Origin: Solirubrobacterales bacterium
GTDB lineage: Bacteria > Actinomycetota > Thermoleophilia > Solirubrobacterales > Solirubrobacteraceae
Direction of reading: 5' to 3'
DNA: 6,100 nt
Assembly: GCA_013696535.1 (NCBI GenBank)
Contig: JACCYI010000102.1
Span: 1 to 6,100, forward strand
Below, one piece after another: positions 1 through 5,348 of the stretch; the stretch's first letter is position 1; every line of letters begins with the position of its first letter. The position numbers and the translations under genes are program-made. A model generated the notes under the pieces. That model saw nothing but the letters and a program-made list of their open reading frames with translations. It had not been told where the DNA came from and did no database searches.

Positions 1-119
1 GTCTGGCGGCGGTCACCGACCGCACCTGGGAGCGCGCCCTGGGCCGCCTCGCCGAGGGCTACCACCGCACGTTGGCGGCTGCCGGAGAGGCGCGGGCGGC
101 CGAACAGCGGGCAGCCTGA
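1..119 (+). CDS. Probable glycosyltransferase, C-terminal end only (partial)
   Basis: An open frame enters from the left edge (first whole codon at base 3) and ends at the TGA at 117-119, giving 38 residues. The piece reads as an amphipathic helix containing TWERALGRLAEGYHRTLA, followed by an Ala/Arg/Glu-rich end. A Trp-Glu start followed by a helix ending in a Tyr is the usual last helix of GT-B fold glycosyltransferases, which folds back over the N-terminal domain. The next gene, itself a glycosyltransferase, starts one base after this stop, so the two are probably co-transcribed and act in one pathway. The catalytic part lies outside the window, so the assignment rests on the C-terminal pattern and the neighbour. 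The donor and acceptor are unknown. Confidence 0.6.
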   Translation, partial: LAAVTDRTWERALGRLAEGYHRTLAAAGEARAAEQRAA

Positions 120-120
120 C

Positions 121-1269
121 GTGCCCGACGCCGCCCGGGTCGACGGAAACGATCGCCTCACCCAGAGGCGCCTGCGGATCGTCGAGCGCCCGAAGCTCCG
201 CGTGGCCGACGTCGCGATGTTCTACGGCGAGCGCTCGGGCGGCATCCGGACCTACCTCGACGAGAAGGTGCGATGGGCGCAGCGAGAGAGTCTCTGCGAA
301 CACCATCTGATCGTTCCCGGAGCGCATGAGTACCACCAGGCTGCGGCCGGCTCCGTGCGTCACGAGCTGCGCGCGCTGCGCGTCGCAGCCGCCAACGGCT
401 ACCGCATCCCGGCCGGGTCCCGCTCACTGCAGGCGACGTTGCGGCTCGTACGCCCGGACATCGTGTTGTTCCATGATCCCTTCTGGCGGCCCCTTCAGGT
501 CGGACAGCTGGTCCGGGAGGCCGGCGGCAAGGTGGTGATGGTCCACCACGGCTCGGCGGCGCTGGACGCCGGCGCCTTTCCCGGCCCCCAGCCGCTCTAC
601 ACGTCGGCCTTCCGAGCCTGGCTGCGACGCACCTACGCCCCCGCGGACGCCGTGATGTCGGCGTGCGATCCCTCCGGCGATGCCGGCCGGGGCGCCGATC
701 TGGAGTTGCGCTTCGGGCTGCATCCGGCCTTCCGCCCACGCCGGGTCGCACGGGGTGACCACGTCCTCTACGTCGGACGGCTGGCGAGGGAGAAGGGGAT
801 CTTCACGTTGCTGGACGCGACGGCCGGCTCGAGGGATTCATGGCCGCTCGAACTGCTGGGCGCCGGGCCGGCGGTCGACGCCGTCAAGGCCCACGTCCGC
901 CGCCTCGGGCTGTCGGCGCGCGTGACGTTTCGGCAATACGTGTCGGACCGTCGTGAGCTCGCGGCCAGCTACGCAGCCGCCCGCTGCGTGGTCATGCCCG
1001 GCGCCAACGAGACCTTCGGGCTGGTCGCCTTCGAGGCGGCCGCCAGCGGGGCCAGCACGGTCGCCTGCGCGACGGCTCCCTCGGCGGCCCTACTCGGCCC
1101 GCTTGCGCACACCTTCGCGCCGGACGATCCTGGCGGGCTGCTGGCGGCGATCGAGGTGGCCCGGGCCAGCCGGCCCGATCACGAAGCGGCCGCTCACTTC
1201 GCAGATCGTCACACCTGGCAGGCAGCGTTCAGGGCCGAGCTGGCAGATCTCGAGGGTCTCGCCCGATGA
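121..1269 (+). CDS. GT4-type glycosyltransferase (GT-B fold)
   Basis: A 382-residue protein, a usual length for family 4 glycosyltransferases, which move a sugar from an NDP-sugar to an acceptor with retention of configuration. The N-terminal domain has the glycine-rich acceptor loop SGGIRTYL (residues 39-46), VLFHDPF (115-121) and a VHHGS strand-loop (141-145). The C-terminal domain starts at about residue 214 with VLYVGRLAREKG (R220 and K225 at the usual donor-phosphate positions). It holds ETFGLVAFE (297-305), a perfect E-x7-E motif with E297 and E305, and ends in a Trp-containing helix. No signal peptide or membrane segment is seen, so it is probably cytosolic or peripheral at the membrane. 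The GTG at 121 follows the previous stop by one base and has no clear ribosome site, which fits translational coupling; a GTG at 202 is the fallback start, just before the first strand (VADVAMFYG). The sugar and acceptor cannot be told. Confidence 0.88.
   Translation: MPDAARVDGNDRLTQRRLRIVERPKLRVADVAMFYGERSGGIRTYLDEKVRWAQRESLCEHHLIVPGAHEYHQAAAGSVRHELRALRVAAANGYRIPAGSRSLQATLRLVRPDIVLFHDPFWRPLQVGQLVREAGGKVVMVHHGSAALDAGAFPGPQPLYTSAFRAWLRRTYAPADAVMSACDPSGDAGRGADLELRFGLHPAFRPRRVARGDHVLYVGRLAREKGIFTLLDATAGSRDSWPLELLGAGPAVDAVKAHVRRLGLSARVTFRQYVSDRRELAASYAAARCVVMPGANETFGLVAFEAAASGASTVACATAPSAALLGPLAHTFAPDDPGGLLAAIEVARASRPDHEAAAHFADRHTWQAAFRAELADLEGLAR
1252..1256 (+). promoter_or_regulatory. Ribosome binding site for the DUF2334 gene
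   Basis: GAGGG lies nine bases before the ATG at 1266, inside the end of the glycosyltransferase gene. It supports that start, which overlaps the upstream stop as ATGA. Confidence 0.55.
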
Positions 1270-1988
1270 GGCCGTCTTCGGGCACCCTCGCGGTCGCGCT
1301 GCACGACGTGGAGCCGGCGACGTTCGAGCGCTGCGCCCTCATCCGCGACTGGCTCGCAGATCACGGGATCGAGCGCGTGACCCTGCTGGTGATCCCGGCC
1401 CCAGACCTGCATCCCTTCTTCCAGCGCCGGCCCGAACTCGCCGCGTGGCTCCTGGACTGCCGCGATCAGGGGGACGCCATCGCCCAGCACGGCCTCGCAC
1501 ACCGGCAGCGGCGTCGGGCCGGCGGACTCCGCCAGCTTGTCGCTGGCTGGCAGGGTGGGCTCGCAGCTGAGTTCTGCGGCCTGGATCCCGACGAGACACG
1601 CGAGAGCGTTGCCGCGGGGCGCAGGGTCTTGACCCTGGCGGGGCTCGAGCCCCGGGGCTTCGTCGCGCCCGCCTACGCCTACACCCCGGCGCTGCGCCGC
1701 GAGCTGGAGACGGGCTTTGACTGGTGGGCGACCCAACTACGGGTGCAGGGCGCCCGGCGCGGAAGTGCGGCTCCCGCTCTGACCCTGGGAACTTCGAGCG
1801 CGCTCAAGCGAAAGCTGTCCCCTCTGGTGGTGGAGACCGGCTCGTGGCTGCAGGGCGGAGTGCTCCGCCTCGACCTCCATCCCGCCGACTTCGACCACCC
1901 GCGTCACGTGCTGGCGCTCGAGCGGGCCTTGAACCGGGCGAAGAAGCGACGGGCGATCACCTACGACGACCTGTGCTCGAGCGACTGA
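1266..1988 (+). CDS. DUF2334 polysaccharide deacetylase-like protein
   Basis: A 240-residue protein with the layout of DUF2334, a branch of the NodB/carbohydrate esterase 4 superfamily of metal-dependent deacetylases. The first strand ends in ALHDVEP, with H13 and D14 in place of the NodB TFDD motif. QHGLAHR gives the metal pair H75-x3-H79. GFVAPAYAYTP (131-141) is the usual third motif, and LDLHPADF carries H205 near the C-terminus. All expected metal and catalytic positions are therefore present. No signal peptide is visible, so an intracellular role is likely, for example removing an acetyl or other N-acyl group from a sugar nucleotide, glycolipid or small glycoside. It shares an ATGA overlap with the glycosyltransferase before it and overlaps the glycoside hydrolase after it, so the three are probably made together. 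The fold is well supported; the substrate is unknown. Confidence 0.85.
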   Translation: MRPSSGTLAVALHDVEPATFERCALIRDWLADHGIERVTLLVIPAPDLHPFFQRRPELAAWLLDCRDQGDAIAQHGLAHRQRRRAGGLRQLVAGWQGGLAAEFCGLDPDETRESVAAGRRVLTLAGLEPRGFVAPAYAYTPALRRELETGFDWWATQLRVQGARRGSAAPALTLGTSSALKRKLSPLVVETGSWLQGGVLRLDLHPADFDHPRHVLALERALNRAKKRRAITYDDLCSSD

Positions 1989-3217
1989 GGGCCACCTCGG
2001 AGCGTGTGCTGCGAGCCAACTGGCGTGAAGGGCTGCGCTCGGACGGCACCCCGTACGCCTATACGTGTCCCTCCGCCCGCCGCTACAAGCACCAGTGGTA
2101 CTGGGACTCGTGCTTCCACGCCATCGTCTGGGCCCGGATCGAGCCGTGGAGAGGGCGTGAGGAACTCCGGACGCTCGTGCGTGCCGGAAGTCCTGACGGG
2201 CTGATCCCGCACACCGCCTTCTGGGGGGAGAGTCCTCGCTGGCGGCGGGCGCCCTTCTATGCCACCGAGGCCATGCGCGGCAGCCGAGCGACCGCCACGA
2301 TCCAGACGCCGCTGCTCGCCTTCGCGTGGGAGCGGGTGGCCGCCGCCTCCGCTTCGGAGGACCCGGGCTTCGCCGCGGAGGCGATCGAGGCACTGACCGC
2401 GCATCACGAGTGGCTGGCGCGCGAGCGCGATCCCGAGGGCAGCGGGCTGATCTCGATCCTCCTGCCCGACGAGTCCGGCCTCGACGACTCCCCCAAGTAC
2501 GACGGCGTCTACGGCCGCTTCGCGCACGACCGCCCGGGCCACTTCCTCCTGATGGAGCGACACCGCCGGCTCGGGTGGAACGCGCCGGCGTTCATGTCGG
2601 TGAGCGACCTGCACGTCAAGGATGTCCTCGTGAACGTCGCCTACGCACTGTCGGGAGCCGCCTTGGCGCGCCTGCTCGGGGAGTCCGAGCACGAGGGCGT
2701 GCACGCCGTCCGCGCCCGCCGCACCGCCGCCGCACTCCTCGAGCGCTGCTGGGACGAACGTACGGGGCTGTTCCACGATCTCGCCGGCCGCTCGCAGCGC
2801 CCCGTGCCGGTGTCGACCTGGTCGGCGCTGGCGCCGCTCGCCCTGGGCGCGGCGATCCCGGAAGGAGTGCGCCGGCGCCTGATCGACGAGCACCTGCTGA
2901 ATCCCTCCCGCTACCGGGCCGCCTGCGGGATCCCCTCGGTGAGCATGGAGGAGCCGGCCTTCAATCCGGGCTGGGACCGCTTCCGGACCTGGCGCGGGCC
3001 GTCGTGGGTCAACACGGCCTGGCTGCTGGTGCCGGGGCTCGACGGGCTCGGCCATCGTGGGGAGGGCGACCGGATCGTGCGCGCGCTCACGGACGCCGCA
3101 CTGCGCGACGGCCTGCGCGAGTACTACCACCCGCATACGGGCGCCGGACTGGGTGCGCGCGACTTCGCCTTCTCGTCTCTGCTCTATGACTTGGCCGCCG
3201 GCCGAGCCGCTCTATAG
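1973..3217 (+). CDS. MGH1-like (GH63-type) glycoside hydrolase
   Basis: A 414-residue protein, close to the roughly 450 residues of the (alpha/alpha)6-barrel glucosylglycerate and mannosylglycerate hydrolases. These retain the MGH1-like domain and cleave small alpha-glycosides by inversion. Seen in order (414-residue numbering): HQWYWDSCFHAI (40-51) with D45 in the substrate pocket; SGLDDSPKYD (168-177), where D171 matches the family's probable general acid; SMEEPAFNPGWDRF and TWRGPSWVNTAWLL (W350-R351-G352-P353); and REYYHPHTGAGLGARDF near the end, where E383 is the likely base. No signal peptide is present. The frame is open further upstream, but that part only shadows the deacetylase gene. 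GTG 1973, which overlaps the deacetylase by 16 bases, is the last start before the conserved first helix; GTG 2006 is the alternative. Neither has a strong ribosome site. A specific substrate (glucosylglycerate, mannosylglycerate or another glycoside) cannot be assigned. Confidence 0.83.
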   Translation: MLERLRATSERVLRANWREGLRSDGTPYAYTCPSARRYKHQWYWDSCFHAIVWARIEPWRGREELRTLVRAGSPDGLIPHTAFWGESPRWRRAPFYATEAMRGSRATATIQTPLLAFAWERVAAASASEDPGFAAEAIEALTAHHEWLARERDPEGSGLISILLPDESGLDDSPKYDGVYGRFAHDRPGHFLLMERHRRLGWNAPAFMSVSDLHVKDVLVNVAYALSGAALARLLGESEHEGVHAVRARRTAAALLERCWDERTGLFHDLAGRSQRPVPVSTWSALAPLALGAAIPEGVRRRLIDEHLLNPSRYRAACGIPSVSMEEPAFNPGWDRFRTWRGPSWVNTAWLLVPGLDGLGHRGEGDRIVRALTDAALRDGLREYYHPHTGAGLGARDFAFSSLLYDLAAGRAAL

Positions 3218-3218
3218 C
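3191..3218 (+). promoter_or_regulatory. Possible promoter for the small stress-like gene
   Basis: TTGGCC (3191-3196) and TATAGC (3213-3218) are separated by 16 bases and resemble -35 and -10 boxes. They lie over the last codons and stop of the hydrolase gene. The -10 box ends nine bases before the ATG at 3228, so transcription would start at about the start codon. No Shine-Dalgarno sequence is seen in the 10-base gap, which fits a leaderless message. This is pattern reading only. Confidence 0.3.
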
Positions 3219-3227
3219 ATCCGCGCA

Positions 3228-3632
3228 ATGAAGCTGCTGGTCCTCACTCCCGAGCCCATCGACGCCGAAGTCCTCCGGGCCGCCCTCGGCGCCGAAGTCG
3301 AGGGCGCCGAAGTGCTCGTCATCTCCCCGGCGACCAATCAGAGCAAGTTCGCCTTCTGGGTGTCTGACACTGACGAGGCCATCGCGGAGGCGGAGACGGC
3401 GCAGGTCGATTCCGTCGAGCGTCTGGAGGAGGCGGGCATCGACGCCGCGGGTGACACCGGCGAGTCAGAGCCCGCCGTGGCCATCCAGGACGCGATGGCG
3501 ACCTTCGCCGCGGACCGCATCGTGATCTTCTCCCACCCGGAGGGGGATCGGGACTACCGCGAGGACGACAGCCTGGCGGACGCCGAAGCGCGCTTCGGCG
3601 TGCCCGTGACGCACGCCGTCATCTCGCGGTAA
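3228..3632 (+). CDS. Small universal-stress-like protein
   Basis: A 134-residue acidic protein. It opens with a hydrophobic strand, MKLLVLTPEPI, and a helix (DAEVLRAAL), then a second strand, AEVLVISPA. A long Glu/Asp-rich middle helix with DSVERLEEAGIDAAGD follows, then ADRIVIFSHPEG (about 98-109) and a final strand, VPVTHAVIS. This alternating alpha/beta order is that of the UspA/Rossmann-like fold, and the I-V-I-x-S-H-P-E-G stretch matches small Usp-like proteins recalled from Thermoleophilia. The ATP-binding signature G-x2-G-x9-G-S/T of classical UspA is not seen after that strand, so nucleotide binding is doubtful. The ATG at 3228 is ten bases after the hydrolase stop and begins exactly at the first strand. 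It could be read through from the carbohydrate genes or from its own promoter. The function is not known; the fold assignment is an inference. Confidence 0.7.
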   Translation: MKLLVLTPEPIDAEVLRAALGAEVEGAEVLVISPATNQSKFAFWVSDTDEAIAEAETAQVDSVERLEEAGIDAAGDTGESEPAVAIQDAMATFAADRIVIFSHPEGDRDYREDDSLADAEARFGVPVTHAVISR

Positions 3633-3643
3633 GTCCGTCGACG

Positions 3644-4306
3644 CTACAGCGAGTCGCGCTCGCTCTGGCGGCGCGTCGTCTCCCGGCTCTCGCGCGTGCT
3701 GCCGTCGGCAGGGGCGACCACCCGGCGGCTGCCGGCACGCGAATCATCCTCCGCCCCCGAGTCGCGCTCGACGCGTGTCGAGCGCTCGCGAACGGGTTCG
3801 CGGTCGACCGTGGTGCGTTCACGTTCGACGCGCCGGGTCGCGCCCACCTGCTCGTCCCGCTCGCCGGTCTCTGGGTGCTTGGTCTTACCGCCGACCCGCG
3901 GCAGCAGGGCGAGGACCAGCAACAGGGCGGAGGCAGCACCCCACACCAGCTTGGTCAAGCCGTTGGCCGCGAAGATGCCGAAGACGTCGCTCTTGTCGAC
4001 GAGCGCGATGACCGAGGCCGCTCCGAGGGCGAGCCCCACGATCAGGGACATGGTCTTCGCGCCCCAGTGCAGCGGCGAGCCGAACAGCAGTAGGGCGCCC
4101 GACGCAATGAACAGCAGGTTGCTCCAGCCGTTGACCTCGAGCCCAAGCCACTTCTCGCCGTTGATCGTCCCGTCCACCGGATTCGAGCTGAAGCTCTGTC
4201 CACCGAAGATCAGGCCGGTGATGCCGTAGGCCAGCAACGCCAGCCCCAGAAGCGCGACCGGGCCCTTTGCCAGCGATACCCCCTTGGATTCCTTGGTTCT
4301 TGCCAT
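3644..4306 (-). CDS. DUF4383-like four-helix membrane protein with charged tail
   Basis: A 220-residue protein with a short basic start (MARTKESKG) and four apolar stretches, about residues 15-35, 60-77, 86-103 and 109-136. An exported or cytoplasmic loop of about 20 residues with VDGTINGEKWLGLEVNG joins the first two. The loop-helix pattern with a V-N-G-W-x-N-L-L segment recalls DUF4383 proteins, a small actinobacterial membrane family of unknown role; the match is by eye. Residues 138-220 form a hydrophilic tail rich in Arg, Glu, Asp, Ser and Thr, with repeated TRRVERER/TRVERDS and ERDS pieces, probably disordered. The ATG at 4306 is fixed by a very strong ribosome site; the frame stays open upstream into the polymerase gene, but that part has no membrane-protein character. 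Its gene lies 76 bases after the polymerase gene and ends 11 bases from the opposing stress-like gene. Confidence 0.75.
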   Translation of the reverse strand: MARTKESKGVSLAKGPVALLGLALLAYGITGLIFGGQSFSSNPVDGTINGEKWLGLEVNGWSNLLFIASGALLLFGSPLHWGAKTMSLIVGLALGAASVIALVDKSDVFGIFAANGLTKLVWGAASALLLVLALLPRVGGKTKHPETGERDEQVGATRRVERERTTVDREPVRERSTRVERDSGAEDDSRAGSRRVVAPADGSTRESRETTRRQSERDSL

Positions 4307-4311
4307 CTCGT

Positions 4312-4318
4312 TCCTCCC
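4312..4318 (-). promoter_or_regulatory. Strong ribosome binding site of the membrane protein gene
   Basis: On the minus strand this reads GGGAGGA, followed by a five-base spacer (ACGAG) and ATG. It is the best Shine-Dalgarno sequence in the window and decides the start at 4306 over the upstream in-frame ATG at 4507. Confidence 0.85.
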
Positions 4319-4340
4319 GTCGCCGTCTTCGGTACTTGCA

Positions 4341-4367
4341 CTTGAGACATCGCACCGTGTCTCGAAG
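4341..4367 (-). repeat. Inverted repeat (stem-loop) between polymerase and membrane genes
   Basis: GAGACA and TGTCTC form a perfect six-base stem around the eight-base loop 4350-4357. The stem extends by CTT/AAG to nine pairs if one G (4364) is bulged. It sits about 16 bases past the polymerase stop and 35 bases before the membrane gene start. No run of T follows on the minus strand, so it is not a standard intrinsic terminator. It could be an RNA stability or attenuation element, or an operator for the membrane gene. Confidence 0.5.
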
Positions 4368-4382
4368 TTACGTAGTACCCCT

Positions 4383-5297
4383 TCAGAGAGACGACGGCAG
4401 CTCCTGCTCGAGCACTTCGACCGGTGCGAAGAGATCGCCGTGCTCGGCCACGCGCGCGAGCACGGCGGCGGAATCGAAGACGAGGTCGTCTGGCTCGCGC
4501 GAGTCAAGGACCGCCTCGACCTCTTCCCACGTGATCGGAGTGGAGACGGTCGGGAAGTCCCGCGCGCGCAGCGAATAGACGGAGACCGTGGTCTTGTGCT
4601 CGTCGTTCTGGCTCCAATCCACGAGGACCTTCCCCGTGCGCAGCGTCTTCTTCATGTCGGAGACCACGAGCTCTGGGTGCCGGCGCTCGAGCAGCTGAGC
4701 GATGGCGTTGGCGAAGGGCTTCGTGGTCGCGTAGGTGGTCGGGACGTTGAGCGGCACGTAGACCTGCATCCCCTTCGAGCCCGAGGTCTTCGAGAAGCAC
4801 TCGAGACCCAGATGCTCGAAGACCTCCCGCAGACGTACGGCGACTTCGGCGCACTGGACGATGGTGGCCGGCGGGCCCGGGTCGAGGTCGAAGGCGAGGA
4901 TCCGGGGAGCTGTGACGTCGTCGACACGAGCGAGCGAGGTGTGCAACTCGAGGTCGGCGAGATTCGAAGTCCAGACGAGCGTCGGCAAGTCATCCACCAC
5001 GCAGAAGTCGATCGTACGCTTGGTGTGGCGGCTCCACACCGGAGCCGTTCGCACCCAGTCGGGCCGGTGGCTGGGGCATTGCTTCTCGTAGAAGAACTGG
5101 CCGTCGACCCCGTTCGGATAGCGCTTGAGCGTGAGCGGGCGGTGACGCAGATGAGGTAGCACGACAGGCGCGATGCGCGTGTAGTAGTCGATCACCTGGC
5201 CCTTGGTGAAACCGGCCTTCGGATAGAGGACCTTCTCGAGGTTCGAGAGCGACAAGGTTCGCCCGTCGATGTCCACTTCTACACGCGTCCGGGCCAT
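4383..5297 (-). CDS. Stand-alone LigD-type polymerase domain (NHEJ primase-polymerase)
   Basis: A 304-residue protein covering just the polymerase domain of bacterial LigD, an archaeo-eukaryotic primase (AEP) family member. In bacterial non-homologous end joining such enzymes add ribonucleotides or dNTPs to DNA ends bridged by Ku. Seen in order: the N-terminal SNLEKVLYPKAGFTKG (18-33) with lysines in the region that binds the 5'-phosphate of the DNA end; CVVDDLPTLVW (99-109); AFDLDPG with metal ligands D137 and D139; SGSKGMQV (172-179); and VLVDWSQN with the third metal ligand D227. The Asp positions are the ones I recall for the Mycobacterium tuberculosis domain. The usual His of the SGxKGxH motif is Gln here (Q178). 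No ligase or phosphoesterase domain is fused and no Ku gene is in the window, so partners must lie elsewhere. The ATG at 5297 gives the usual N-terminus; its ribosome site is weak. Confidence 0.92.
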   Translation of the reverse strand: MARTRVEVDIDGRTLSLSNLEKVLYPKAGFTKGQVIDYYTRIAPVVLPHLRHRPLTLKRYPNGVDGQFFYEKQCPSHRPDWVRTAPVWSRHTKRTIDFCVVDDLPTLVWTSNLADLELHTSLARVDDVTAPRILAFDLDPGPPATIVQCAEVAVRLREVFEHLGLECFSKTSGSKGMQVYVPLNVPTTYATTKPFANAIAQLLERRHPELVVSDMKKTLRTGKVLVDWSQNDEHKTTVSVYSLRARDFPTVSTPITWEEVEAVLDSREPDDLVFDSAAVLARVAEHGDLFAPVEVLEQELPSSL

Positions 5298-5348
5298 GAA
5301 GCTTCTACGCTAGCCATACGAACAAACGTTTGCGAAAGGAACCTCAAA
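5298..5348. promoter_or_regulatory. Divergent intergenic region with palindrome
   Basis: These 51 bases separate the polymerase gene (leftward) from the ferritin-like gene (rightward) and are clearly AT-richer than the coding DNA around them. They hold a perfect 10-base palindrome, CAAACGTTTG (5323-5332), flanked on both sides by CGAA, and a second 8-base palindrome, GAAGCTTC (5298-5305), next to the polymerase ATG. On the minus strand TAGCGT (5312-5307) fits the loose TANNNT -10 pattern and would put transcription start only a few bases before the ATG. No convincing -35 box was found for either direction. A shared operator at the larger palindrome is an inference. Confidence 0.5.
5335..5340 (+). 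promoter_or_regulatory. Ribosome binding site of the ferritin-like gene
   Basis: AAAGGA lies eight bases before the ATG at 5349, a normal spacing, and supports that start. Confidence 0.7.

Noticed and set aside
1724..1972. Upstream extension of the hydrolase frame to a GTG at 1724, which would make a 497-residue protein.
   Set aside because: The extra 83 residues are Arg/Pro/Ala/Gly-rich and lie wholly inside the well-supported deacetylase gene. The conserved hydrolase sequence starts only after 1973.
1961..3136. A 391-codon open frame on the minus strand opposite the glycoside hydrolase.
   Set aside because: Long antisense frames are common in GC-rich DNA. The translation has no recognisable motif, while the plus-strand frame has clear hydrolase motifs.
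3057..3227. An earlier ATG at 3057 for the small stress-like protein.
   Set aside because: The added part overlaps the hydrolase C-terminus in another frame and gives Thr/Arg-rich sequence. The Usp-like first strand begins exactly at the ATG at 3228.
3633..3643. A bidirectional terminator between the convergent genes.
   Set aside because: The 11-base gap holds only a short GTCGAC palindrome, with no GC-rich stem plus T-run on either strand.
4307..4507. Upstream extension of the membrane protein frame to an ATG at 4507.
   Set aside because: It would run through the inverted repeat and into the polymerase gene, and the added residues have no membrane-protein character. The GGGAGGA site before 4306 gives a much better start.
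4284..5159. A 291-codon plus-strand frame opposite the polymerase gene.
   Set aside because: It is a shadow frame rich in Arg, Glu, Val and Leu with no known motif. The minus-strand frame carries all three polymerase metal residues.
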